Shown piece after piece: positions 12,501 through 23,311 of a stretch of 64,000 nt of DNA. Origin of the DNA: Allium sativum (taxonomy: Eukaryota > Streptophyta > Magnoliopsida > Asparagales > Amaryllidaceae). The notes under the pieces were generated by a model. That model was not told the origin of the DNA, did no database searches, and worked only from the letters and a program-made list of their open reading frames with translations. The stretch is taken from contig CM060918.1 of assembly GCA_030737875.1 (NCBI GenBank), positions 884,293,903 through 884,357,902 of the forward strand, read 5' to 3'. Position 1 is the first letter of the stretch, and each line of letters starts with the position of its first letter. The position numbers and the translations under genes were made by a program.

Positions 12501-13520
12501 GTGAATATGTTGTGAAATGATTTTCCCTACTTGGGATATAAAATGATTTATCAAGTATGTGGTTGAAGATGCGGGTGACCCTAAAATGACTAACAGTGTA
12601 AGGGCGTGCATGTCTTCCCCAATTGGTGGGATGGTGCATTGTCAGTGTAGCCGTTAGGTGCGCATATATATATTGGTTCGGTTAGGGTGCGTACTGCCCG
12701 GTCCAGAGGGAACATGACCAATATTTGGTTCGCATACTTGTTTTGTATTCATTGTTATGTATTGAAATTCTTATTTCCAAATGTTTTGTTTTGAAATCCC
12801 GAAGTGAAACCTACTTTATTATAAAAGCTAGATATGTATTTCAAATGTTTTGAAATAAAAGAAATCAGGAAATAAAGTCCAAAGAAATAATTTCTATAAA
12901 GTGAATTGGATTTTGAAATCTAAGTTTAGGGATTAAGCCTAAATGGGTAGATTAAGGAATTGCATGTTGATTGATGCATTGTAGATCCATATGTTTATTT
13001 ATGGTTGATGTTTATGCACTGGCAATCCAATGGTGTAAACCCGTTCCACGTAAGCGGCGTGGTCCTGTGATTGACCATATTATTAAATAGGTTAAGTAAG
13101 ATTTCTCACACTAGTCCCACGACTGACTTGTAGTTTGTTTCACTTGCAAACTCGGGTGCCCATATTTCCACACGGGCAGTCGAGTAGCTTATTTTGCAGA
13201 TATATTGAGTAGGATTCTGGATCAAAGCTTAAAGCTGTGTCCAGAGCATTGTTAGCCTTCCGCTGTGTTAGTTATTTGTTGCCGCTAAATTGTATTACAA
13301 TTATTGTAATCTAACCTTCCGCTATGGTATTTATATTCGACGTACTCTGATATATTCTGTACTCTGATGTAACATTATTATAATGTTTACAAAAGTCTTC
13401 TGTTATTTGTTCTGATGTGTTGTATGCCCATAGTTAATGCATTCAAAGATTTCCAACTTTTGGATCAGACCTGTATGGTTTATGGTCGATTCAAAGGGCG
13501 GGGATTTTCGGGTCATTACA
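9569..13520 (+). repeat. G 3' LTR, 3952 bp
   Basis: Runs from TGTAACAACACTG to GGGTCATTACA. It is the intact reference copy for the split 5' LTR and repeats its tandem and hairpin arrays. A TATA-like stretch lies at about 10445-10458. Open frames at 10460-10775 and elsewhere show no codon-level constraint or known domain. The next five bases, CCTAG, are the expected right TSD; the left one is outside the window. Confidence 0.9.
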
Positions 13521-13893
13521 CCTAGTGCCTTCAGTGACAATATCCTCAACATGAGAAGAAATTGCATCTTTCTTTAGTTTGACAATTTATCCAAAATTCC
13601 AAGCAATTTGCTTCTTTTCAAGCATGAAGTCGAAGTAGTAGCGTGTTCCCTACCTGGTGCGGCAAAAATGTTAGACCAAAAATTGGCTTTAACACCCCAA
13701 AGTGATAAATCTTATCACTGCATAAGCAATGTTCGCGTAAACAAAATTCACAGAGAAGCAAATATAGTAAATATCTGGGGACATACGATATTTTTATAGT
13801 AGTTCAACTAAATCCTAGCCTACGTCCACTTTATAATCTTTTGCCTATACTGACAGATTACAAAAATCAATACATTTCTTGTAAGAAAGAGGA
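13521..13893 (-). mobile_element. C-family fragment: LTR end, PBS and gag leader
   Basis: The reverse complement matches 26640-27010 of C closely: LTR tail (13669-13893), then a PBS-like block containing GCACCAGGTAGGG (about 13647-13668), then the gag leader. G inserted in the leader at 13521, so the rest lies left of the window. At 13893 it abuts the reverse-transcriptase stub of E. Confidence 0.75.
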
Positions 13894-15958
13894 CCTCTCA
13901 AATGAATCCATTTGCAAGTAATTTACTTACTTCCTCTTTTAAGGCTTCCTATTTGTCCTTGTTATACTGCCTTTTCTTTTGACAAACAGGTGTGATAGTT
14001 GGGTTGTTGTTTAGAGTATGGATCATAATAGATGGTTTATCCCTATTATATTCGAATGGCTCCAAGAGAATGCATCTTTGTTGTGCAGCAAAAATTGAAT
14101 CAGATCAGTTCTCAATAATTCTTTTAACCTTTCCCTATTTTCATGGTCTTGGTTGAGTCAGTTGAATGTATGCATACTTACAAATCTTCTAAGTGCTTGA
14201 TTCATTCTGTATCTCCTCGGGAATCTAGTTCCCTTATGATTTCCCCTTCTTCGGTTGAGTTTATCTCTTCAATCCTTTTCTTTTTGTTTCCCAAAGGATG
14301 GTACCTATCATTCACATGCTTGTTAGTCTTATTGATTCTCACTTTAGCTCCGAATGTTGAATGTAGAAATCCGTCATCCAAAGGCAGAAAAACTGTAGAA
14401 GAATCAAAGTAAGAATAGTACTCCCTTTTATATATTGGTCGAGGGTAGCAAAGTATAGTTCATAGGAGCTAAATTGTTCTCCCCTAATGGTGCCCCAACC
14501 TTGTTTAGTCATAAACTTCATCATGAAGTACAATGATGAGACGAAGGCATCCACTTCATTAAGAGCTAGGAGGCCGAAGAATGCATTGTTGTAAGAAGGT
14601 TGGTCGATGATAAAAAAAAGGGTCTCGAAGGTTCGACAAAGATTAGGCAATCCGACTTGAACAAACAACCTAATTTTTCCAATCGGAGTGGACCCATTGT
14701 TGTTGAACTCGAAGATGGATTCATTGCTAGGTTCAAGCTCTTTTTCAGAAAGACCATTCAGTCAAATGCATGCTTGAGGATCACATTAACTACACATTCA
14801 CCTCCAGTATCATTAAGAATTTTTGAAACCATTGAAAGCCCAATCTATGCCGTGATCATTAAAGGGTCATTATGCGGATGATGGACACCCTTTTACACCT
14901 TGTTTGGTGACACCACCAAATTGTGTATTTTGATGTTAAATTGGGCGTTTGTAAGCGGAAGCTCCTTTTGAATGGAAAATATCCCCTCATGAGCCTCTTT
15001 CAAATATATGTTTTGGGAAGCTTGACCATTTCTGACAAATTTAGTTGACTCTCTTTAGTTGTGACCCGTATCACGTTAGCTAAGATCTTCTGGTGTTCAT
15101 CGGAATGATGAGTTGTTTTCTATTTGTCTTTGATGAACTCCTTTAAGTGTCCTTCCCGAATAAGCTTCTGAATTATACCCTCAAGTACTTTGCACTCATT
15201 AGTTCTATGCCCATTTATCTTATGATACTCGCAATATTTCCCTCCATTGAACGATTCCGAGCAATTAGAAAGCGTGAAATTTATCTCTCGTTTGCTACAA
15301 CATATATGACCAAGATGGGTTTACCCAAGGTTGCAAAATTAGTATTAGAATCTTCCCACTTTGGCTTTTCCTAATATATATCAAATCCAAATTTCCTGCC
15401 TTGAGGTTTATGATTTCGACTAATGCCAGATTTCCCTTCTTCCCCACGGAAGCCAAACTTCTTTGAATAATATAATTCTTCCATGTAGATGAATTTATCT
15501 GCCTGGAAATGAAAATCTTGTATGTCCTTGCACCATGGATGTATAGGTTTATCACAGTCGTTCACGTCCTTTGCTTTCAAAGCTTCAACATTAAATTTCT
15601 TTAGGTAATCACCTAAAGATTCTCCTTGCTTTTGTTGTATATTTGCAATGATAGTGTAGTCCAAAGTTGGCTCTTTGCAAATGTAGAATTGTGCGGAGAA
15701 CTCATAAGAAAGCTACTTCTAAGAGTAGACGGTTTTCTTTCGATACTGGCGATACCATTTAGCAGCTGCTCCTTGAAGCATCACCAGAAATAGACGGCAT
15801 CGAATAACTCCAGAAGCATTGTAAAGATCTATTTGGCTATCGAAAGCCATGAGATGATCATCAGGTTCAGTAGTTACAAGATATTTTATGGTGGGAATCT
15901 TCACACATGATGGTATTACTATGTTCATGATTTCATCAGTGAAAGGTGCCACTCTTTC
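13894..15958 (-). pseudogene. Element E: decayed Tat-lineage gag-protease-RT stub
   Basis: Reading leftwards, 15958-15370 encodes a Tat-type Gag core (PFTDEIMN, PDDHLMAF, LQGAAAKWYRQ, QGESLGDYLKKFN). About 15230-15130 encodes the zinc-finger-like CEYHKINGHRTNEC followed by LIREGHLKEFI. About 14830-14430 encodes an aspartic-protease region (LNDTGG, then PSYNNAFFG and MMKFMTKQGWGTIRGEQ). About 14010-13900 encodes the first residues of RT (KEEVSKLLANGFI). Family assignment rests on these ordered motifs. Stops and frameshifts are frequent. The RT is cut at 13893 by C-family LTR sequence and no integrase is present. Its Gag start lies at 25936-26057, separated by the B insertion. Confidence 0.75.
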
Positions 15959-16704
15959 TGTGACGGCCCGCCCCGCACCAACCGACATTTACTCCAAAGG
16001 TGCGCTGTACACATGTCCAGTTAGCACGGAACGGGTCGTCAAAAGGAAAAAGGGAAGAAGGAAATGAACTAGAAAAAGAACCTGTAGAATGTCTCACAGC
16101 GCATAGAACAAAATATAATAATAACATACTTGACATAAAACAGGAGAGACAGTGCATAAGCTGAAAACCAAAACTAAGCATCATAGCAGCGGAAATCCAA
16201 AATACAGCTTATTACAACTTTTCAAACTATCTCAAAGCAAATGTAAGATAAAGGAGGTGCACTACTAATGCCCAAGTAGCGACCACCAGCAACACAAGGA
16301 GAATATCTATATATCATACGTGGAAGCCTCCTGTCCCCCTCCGAATCAGCTACTCGCGCACCACCAGCTAACCTGTCTCTAGTCTGCTCGTGTGAGCACC
16401 CAGAGTAATAAGAGGAGACATAAAACTCTGGGTCAAACATAAAGCCTGGTATGAGCGATAAGCATCTAAAGTGAAAAATAACAGGTAGACTAAAACATAC
16501 CTGAACCTGGACCTGCAACCAAAGAGTTAGCACTACATACGGTACAACACTCTAAGGTGCCATATCAAAAGGTGTAAAGATACGGAGGTGGGGGGGTGCA
16601 TGTCAGGGGGGTGACAAACAATCAAGCATAGCAACCATCCTCACATCTCTCACTCAGTGCGTAAAGCATACGATATTCACCACTCCGATCACCCAACATA
16701 CCTT

Positions 16705-17013
16705 GCTACGATCACTTTGCCCCATGAAGTCATAAATGGCTTCATTGCACTGATAACGTAGCCACTAGTCCTTCGCTATGTCCACTTACCCCATGGAGTT
16801 ATTCACCCCATCTGCGCTGGCTCATAGCCTTACCAATCCTTACTATGTCCACTTGCCCCATGGAGTTATTCACCCCATCTACGCTGGCTCATAGTCTTAC
16901 TACGCATTGCCTTGCCCCTCGAGTCATAATGACTCTACTGCACTGATAACATAGTCTTGCTACCATCACCTTGCCCCTCGAGTCGTAATGACTCTACTGC
17001 ACTGATAAGTAGC
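16705..17013 (-). other. Five tandem two-level hairpins in the B LTR
   Basis: Outer stems: GCTACG/CGTAGC (16705/16757), GCTATG/CATAGC (16775/16823), ACTATG/CATAGT (16842/16890), ACTACG/CATAGT (16899/16949, one mismatch) and GCTAC/GTAGC (16958/17009). Inner stems also form: ATGAAG/CTTCAT, ATGG/CCAT, GAGTCA/TGACTC and GAGTC/GACTC. Period is about 60 bp. Confidence 0.82.
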
Positions 17014-17179
17014 CCATCATCCATTTTCAGTGGTGAATCGAAGTTATGAACGTCGACAACTCCTTAGCACACGTCCCGCAGCAAAGCCCAACCATGAAGT
17101 GATCTCATCAGTTCCCAACTGGATCCTGAGCTCTAACTTCCCATATTGGACTACCTTTGTATCTCGGGTTATTGATCAA

Positions 17180-17570
17180 TACTGGGTCGGGTCGGGTTCC
17201 CATTCAAGCCATCGGTTCGGGTTGGGTGCCTACGTTGAGTTGGTTCGGTGTGTTGTCTTCCCCTGTAGCGGTTCGGTTCGGGTTCACAGCGTTGCATCGG
17301 TTCGGGTCGGGTGTCCTTCTTCGGGTCGGGTCGAGTTGCCATCTCCCTTCCAGTTCGTGCTCCCGCTCCGATCAGCTCCCTCGTCCTTCATATGCTCCGA
17401 TCTGATCCCCCTCTTTTAGCCGATCCGATCCCAGTTCAATTAGCATGGCCTTCCTTTTTGCCAGGGTTCACAAGTGTCAAGCTCCGATCCGATCTAATCC
17501 TTTGCCCAGTTCAACTTATCCGATCAGAGCCACCATATCCGATCCGATCCGAAACATGCACTGTTTCCTG
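17180..17570. repeat. GC-rich TCGGGTCGGG and GATCCGATCC repeat block
   Basis: Clustered GGG runs on the plus strand (such as GGGTCGGGTCGGG) followed by repeated GATCCGATC. It recurs at 24531-24910. Overlapping open frames up to 129 aa are compositional. Confidence 0.7.
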
Positions 17571-18580
17571 AAGATTTTCCAGCAAGTGTTTACGCCGTTC
17601 GATGACGTTTTCGACCATTCTAACTATTGAAATCAATCACAAAGCATATCATATAGTCATAGTAACATGCATAATGAATCACAAACATCAAAACATCAAT
17701 ATGATAGGTTAAAGTGGATCCAACATACCCAAAACCCCATATTTCCCCTTAAGCATGTTTAGTTGAAACTAATGATAGGATTAGCAAAACTTAACCAAAT
17801 TATCCCAAATTCATATTAGAGGTCTAAAACATCATTTAAGATTTTATAAACCTTTTTCCCGAATATTATCATGTTTAAATTCGCTAATTAACACTTATTA
17901 CCCTTAATTAGCCATAATTAGTGAGGAACTATGCAAATCACTCACCTTAGCCACAAATGAACTAAAATCTGAAATAAATCTTTGATTTGATGCGAATCCC
18001 AATGCTAAACAGCAGCTCCTATGTTTATTTGGTGTAGATCTTCCTTGATTTGATGTTGCTAAGCTTAATCCTTGATTAGAAGATGATTTGGAGGTGATTT
18101 AGAGGTTGGAGACCATTTTTAGGGTTTCAAAGAGGTAAGTGGAGGCTAGAAAACTGAAATGGAATGATTCTCTACCCCTTTTCAGCCTCCCCATAACCCT
18201 AATCCCGAAATGGGTTATGGGCCTATTCACTAATCACCCTATTTGGCTCGGTTAAGAAGTTTTTCACCTTCCAAACCTTAATTCAGCCATATCTCCCAAA
18301 CGGTAAGTCCGTTTGGCTATGATGACCACTCTTCGGAAAGGTAAACCATCAAACGAATATAATGGAAGTGGTTTCAAGTTAAAATTCCTTTCCAATCAAA
18401 AGTTATGGCCAAAACAAGATTAGCCAGGGGCAAAATGGTCATTTAATAATCGAAAAAAAATCATAAGCATGGGAAATGACTCTAATGGATGTTTCCTAAA
18501 GTTACATGACCATACGACTTCATATGGGAAAGAAATAAATATTCTACGATCCCCCGATATGTAGAATACGGGTTGTTACA

Positions 18581-18595
18581 TTCTCCCCCCTTAAG
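18581..18595 (-). other. B polypurine tract
   Basis: Minus-strand CTTAAGGGGGGAGAA next to the 3' LTR start. A short stem (18597-18601/18610-18614) lies just upstream in the sense direction. Confidence 0.88.
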
Positions 18596-18736
18596 AAATT
18601 TTGCCCCCGAAATTCCCTAACCAAAGCACACAAAGGGTCCCACATGCCTATGAATCATAAAACAACAATCAAACATGTAAAACAAGCAAAACAAGTCTAT
18701 CCTAGCATGCGGAATAACTAAACTGCGAAGTAAATC

Positions 18737-20529
18737 TTACCAGGCAAAAAGTTCTGGATACGTCTTTCTAATGCTCTTCTCTGTCTCCCAAGTACTGTCA
18801 CTCTCGTCCTCGCCCAACTGAACCTTGACTAGCTTCACCGCCTTCCTTCGAAGTTTCTTCATATCATGCCCCACAATACGAATCGGCTTGAGGTTCCCAA
18901 CCGCCTCGGGTTCTACTTCGAAGTCCTCTAACTGATCAGGTGAAATAGTCATATCTGAGTCGTGAATGAACTTCCTCAGTTGGGAAACATGAAATACGTT
19001 GTGAACTCCCGCCATCTTCTCTGGTAAGCCAACTCTATATGCCAAATTCCCGACTAGTTCAAGAACAGGGAATGGGCCAACAAATCTTAGTGCCAACTTG
19101 CCTCTCCTGCCAAATCGTATCACGCTCTTCAACGGAGAAATTTTGACAAACACCAAGTCACCGACGGAGAACTTTAAGTCTCTCCTCCTCTTATCAGCAT
19201 AACTCTTCTGCCTATCTTGGGTAGCATTCATTCGTTGTTGAATGGTCTTAATCTTATCCGAAGTTTCCCTCGCCACATCTGGTCCAAGCATAAACTTCTC
19301 GCCAGTCTCTATCCAACATGATGGTGAGTTGCACGGTCTTCCGTACAAAGCTTCATATGGAGCCATACCGATACTGGATTGGTAGCTATTATTATATGCA
19401 AACTCTACTAGATGCAAATGGTCATCCCACGATCCACTAAAATCCAATATACAAGCTCTCAAGAGATCTTCCAATATACGATTCGCCCTCTCCGTTTGAC
19501 CGTCGGTCTGAGGATGATATGCGGTACTGAGATGTAATCCTGACCCTAGAGCCTCTTGTAAGCTCTTCCAAAACCCACTAGTGAACAACGGGTCTCGGTC
19601 ACTCACAATGCTTCTAGGTACTCCATGAAACCTCACTACCCACTTCATATACAATTCTGCCAACTTGGCTGCCGTTCTGGTCGATTTGACTGGTATAAAT
19701 CTTGCGCTCTTAGACAATCGATCCACAATTACCCAAATGCTATCATGTCCCGATCTAGTCCTTGGTAAACCGTCGATGAAATCCATCGAGACTTGCTCCC
19801 ATATCCATTCGGGAATTTCTAATGGTTGCAACAACCCACTAGGCTTCTTTTGCTCGGCTTTAACTAGCTGGCAATTCATGCATTTGGATATAAACTTCCC
19901 AACGTCTCTTTTCATCCCTTCCCAGTAGTAAGTCTGCTTCATGTCTCGATACATCTTATTACCACCGGGATGTATTGTTAGTTTTGAGTGATGACATTCT
20001 TTAAGCACTTCATCTCTCAAACCATTCACGTCGGGTACAACTAGTCTTCCATTCTTTCGAAGCCATCCATCTCGATCAAGCCCATACACATTCATCTCCT
20101 CATCGTCGATGTCCATCTCTAACTTGGAGATGATTTCCAATAGATTAGGATCGTCCCTCTGGCTAGAACCAATCCGCTCTATCAAATTGGGTCTGATCAC
20201 CAAACTAGCTAGCATAACTGGATCCAATTCGCACTTTGGTCTGAAATCAAACCCCGCGATATACTCCAGTTGCTTCCACTCAAGAAACATTGCCCCTAAG
20301 CTGGCATGTCTCCTACTCAAGGCATCAGCTACCGCATTACCTTTCCCAGGCGTGTATGCGATATCAAAATCATACGAAGCCAAGAACTCTAACCATCTCT
20401 GTTGTGGAGATTCTGATCTTTCTGAGAGAAGAGATACTTTAACGATTTATGATCAGTAAACAACTCAAATCTTTCTCCCAAGAGATAGTGTCTCCACATC
20501 TTCAATGCGAACACAATCGCTGCCAATTC
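18737..20529 (-). pseudogene. B pol: end of RNase H, integrase and chromodomain
   Basis: The 548-residue open stretch at 20383-18737 starts in the RNase H tail ([19 protein letters not shown]). It continues with an HHCC zinc-binding domain (HHSKLTIHPGG...CMNC), the integrase core with the catalytic set in MDFIDGLP, VSDRDPLF and GQTERANRILED, then a GPFPVLE/VFHVSQLR segment. It ends with a chromodomain-like tail (PIRIVGHDMKKLRRKAVKLVKVQ...STWETE). Integrase inserts cDNA; the chromodomain is thought to steer chromoviruses to heterochromatin. This part is continuous. Upstream, a one-base frameshift near 20405 separates it from the front of RNase H. Confidence 0.93.
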
Positions 20530-20754
20530 CTAATCATGAGTAGGATACTTCTTCTCATGCGGCTTTAGCTGTCGACTAGCATAAGCTACAACCCTACCTC
20601 CTTGCATCAATACAGCACCTAGTCCGGTACCACAAGCATTCGTGTATACCGTCATCTCTTCATTCCCTTTAGGAATGACTAGCACTAGCGCACGCGTCAA
20701 CTTTTCTTTTAGACTCTTGAATGCATTCTCACACACTCCGTCCCAGACGAAGGA
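20530..20754 (-). pseudogene. B pol: RNase H, first part
   Basis: In frame with the RT segment but separated by a TAG at 20755-20757. It encodes [20 protein letters not shown], the start of RNase H; the usual TDA reads TNA here, so the first catalytic aspartate is lost. A second TAG at about 20530, after PTHD, ends it. Confidence 0.88.
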
Positions 20755-21792
20755 CTAATTCTTCTTAGTCAACTGAGTCAACGGTGCGGCTATCTTGGAG
20801 AAGTCCTGGATAAACTTACGATAATATCCTGCTAATCCCAAGAAACTTCTTACATCTGTTGCATTCTTGGGCGTAGGCCAATGCTGTACCGTAGCCACCT
20901 TCGTAGGGTCCACGACAATACCACTCTCTGAAACAACATGACCCAAGAATCTCACTTCCCTTCTCCAGAAGTGACACTTAGAGAATTTCGCTTTCAACTG
21001 GTGTTTCCTCAACACCTCCATCACTATCCTCAAGTGTCCCTTGTGTTCCTCCTCTGTCCTTGAATAAACAAGGATATCATCCACGAACACAAGAACAAAC
21101 TTATTCAATTGATCTCTGAATACTCGATTCATAAGATCCACAAAGTAGGCTGGTGCATTGGTCAACCCAAATGGCATGACCAACCACTCATAAAATCCAG
21201 ACGACGTCCTAAATGCCGTTTTCGGAACACTCTCATATGCTACTCGAAGCTGATGAAATCCTGTCGCGAGGTCCAACTGGGAGAACACTCTTGCTCCTTC
21301 CAGTTGATCAAACAAATCATCTATCCGCGGTAGAGGATACTTATTCTTCCTCGTCACCTTATTCAACTCGCGATAGTCCACACACAAACGAAGGGAACCA
21401 TCTGCCTTAGTGGCAAACACAACTGGTGCTCCCCACTCGGAGACACTTCTTCTAGTAAATCCCTTCTTCAAAAGATTGCTGACTTGCACCCCGAGCTCTC
21501 GCTGCTCCCTTGGTGCCATACGACGAAGTGGCATCACTATAGGTCTAGCATCTTTCACTAAATCAATACGGAACTCAATCTCTCGGTGTGGTGGAAGCCC
21601 GGTCACCTCCTCGAAGACGTCCGGATACTGGCCAACCACGGGCACATCTGACAACTCATCCTGCGGGATGTCGAGGGAATTTACAAAACTAGCCATAACC
21701 CCATCACTGGGTAGACTACCAAACACTACCCTCCGCCCATCATCCGCCCTCACTGTCACCAAAAAGCCCTCACAGTCTACCACCACCCCGTA
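20755..21792 (-). pseudogene. B pol: reverse transcriptase
   Basis: 343 open residues from after the protease. RT motifs in order: [39 protein letters not shown] and the catalytic FVDDIL, then [11 protein letters not shown] and [14 protein letters not shown]. Catalytic aspartates are present. It is closed by a TAG at 20755, consistent with a C-to-T change. Very similar to the J RT. Confidence 0.95.
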
Positions 21793-22141
21793 TCATTGGA
21801 GCCAATCGACTCCCAATATAATGCCATACCCAGTAAAGCCCAAAACAAAGCAATCACAAACAAACATACATCCATGACTCGATAAGACCAAATTTCTGCA
21901 AATCATACTAAGGCTAGTCGAACCACCAATCAGGTTCGTCACAACCAATGTTCTATCGACTATCTCGGGTTCCAGTCCCAACCTATCTACCAGGTCACTA
22001 GATATGAAGGAACGAGAAGCCCCAGTATCAAACAAAACTCGAACTGGTACATCATAAATTGAAAGCATACCTTGAATAACAACATTCTTTCCTATCTCCG
22101 CTGCAGTTGGGGCATTCGACGAAGAAGGAACAGCATCAATA
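21793..22141 (-). pseudogene. B pol: aspartic protease
   Basis: Encodes VRVLFDTGASRSFIS with the DTGA active-site motif, then GYGIILGVDWL, the usual flap and end motifs of retroviral-type protease. In the same frame as gag and RT. It is separated from gag by a TAA (22144) and from RT by a TGA (21793-21795), the latter explainable as CGA to TGA. Confidence 0.92.
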
Positions 22142-22143
22142 GC

Positions 22144-23111
22144 TTATGATTTCACAATCTGCTTCTCCTTAAGAGGTTGCGGACACTTATCCTTGAAATG
22201 TCCCACTTGACCACAGTTGAAGCACTTCTTATCCGCTGGCTTGGCCCGACAATCTTTAGCATAATAGCCCTTCTTACCACAGCTGAAGCACTCAACATCC
22301 TTCTTGTTCTTTTTCTGGCCACCCTTAGATTGGTCCTGCTTCCTCTTGTTCTGAGAGTTATTCTTGCCTCCATCGCCTGCTTGCGGCTTTGGCCCTTCTG
22401 CAGATGCAGCCTCAGTCTTTGACTTAGGGTAAAGACTCTCTGATCTCAAAGCTTTCCCCACAATCGATTCAAAAGTCTCATCGATGTGATTGATAAGCCT
22501 TTCCCCCAAGTATCCATCCAAACCAGTAATGAACTTCTCATTCTTCTTCTCAGGAGTATAGATAAGAGAGAGCCCATACTTTGACAAGGTGTCGAACTCA
22601 GCAATATAGTCAGAAACTGCCCTACCACTCTGCTTGAGTTCCAAGAACCTCTTAAACAACATTGACTTCTGGGCAGCTGGAATGAACTTCTCGCTAAAGC
22701 GAACCTTGAACTGATCCCAAGTAACCTGATCTTCTGGAGTAGCTGTTCTAATGGCATTCCACCAATTCATCGCTCGTCCTTGCAGCTGACGAACGCTAGC
22801 CTTCTCTTCATCGCATCCTCAAGACCCAAGTCATCGAAGATACGATCACAGCTATCCATCCAATCTTGAACATCTGTGGCCGACTCCATCCCGTGGAATG
22901 ACTTCCCACCAAGGTTAGTGTAATCCTTGCACAACTTGGCGAAATCAACCCTGTGCGCCTGCACTACTGGGCCACCACCAATTTCGGGATTGGGAACTGC
23001 CCCTTGCACTTCTCTAAGCATGTCTCTCATGAGGTCAGTAAACATCGCCCTCATGTCAGCAGCATTCCCAGTATTGGCTCCTCTACCAGCACCTCTAGCA
23101 TATTGGCTCAT
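22144..23111 (-). pseudogene. B gag, one frameshift
   Basis: Start chosen at the ATG at 23111 (MSQYARG), seven bases after a TTTCTCTTTTACAG splice-acceptor-like sequence. Gag core: FAKLCKDYTNLGGKSFHGMES, then after a one-base frameshift near 22790 MNWWNAIRT, WDQFKVRFSEKFIPA and GRAVSDYIAEFDTLS. A lysine-rich linker precedes two CCHC knuckles, CFSCGKKGYYAKDC and CFNCGQVGHFKDKC, which bind the genomic RNA in related elements. Homologous to J and K Gag but clearly more distant. Confidence 0.9.
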
Positions 23112-23297
23112 CGTCAATCTGTAAAAGAGAAACGATTAACGACCCCATAGTGGTGCTAGTGCAGTACGACTTCATTCTTATACTACTAATAGTATATATA
23201 TATAGCTTTTGAAACCCAAAGTAATCACAAATACGCGCTCTCATATACGTACTATCTATCCCTAGTGTCATTCCCTAGGTTAACTACGCAACCTAGA

Positions 23298-23309
23298 GCT
23301 CTGATACCA
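23298..23309 (-). other. B primer binding site, initiator-Met tRNA
   Basis: Minus-strand TGGTATCAGAGC two bases from the 5' LTR end. Confidence 0.92.
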
Positions 23310-23311
23310 AG

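Larger units (their letters stand above)
1..13520 (+). mobile_element. Element G: non-coding LTR retrotransposon with giant LTRs (LARD-like), 5' end outside window
   Basis: The sequence at 1-2433 plus 8985-9126 is repeated, diverged, at about 10987-13520, giving two direct LTR copies. The 5' LTR is followed at once by an initiator-Met PBS and the 3' LTR is preceded by a purine tract. The internal part is only 442 bp and codes for no Gag or Pol domain. The 3' LTR is 3952 bp. Such an element must borrow all proteins from an autonomous relative. The remnant before the PPT keeps the end of a Ty3/gypsy internal region. The 5' LTR start is left of the window, so the left TSD cannot be seen. Confidence 0.88.
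15959..18580 (-). repeat. B 3' LTR (2622 bp)
   Basis: Direct repeat of 23312-25930, with clearly more differences than the LTR pairs of J and K, so B is older. It holds the five-hairpin array and a GC-rich GATCCGATCC/TCGGGTCGGG block. Confidence 0.93.

Noticed and set aside
16222..16533. 103-aa minus-strand frame repeated at 23574-23885
   Set aside because: Both copies are within B LTRs, no domain, no initiation context; a duplication effect.
17030..17419. 129-aa open frame (and copy at 24381-24704)
   Set aside because: In the GC-rich repeat of the B LTR, antisense to the element; overlapping frames are equally open.
18737..23111. Endogenous pararetrovirus (caulimovirid)
   Set aside because: LTRs, initiator-Met PBS, PPT, TSD, integrase and chromodomain are all present; no movement protein. 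It is Ty3/gypsy.
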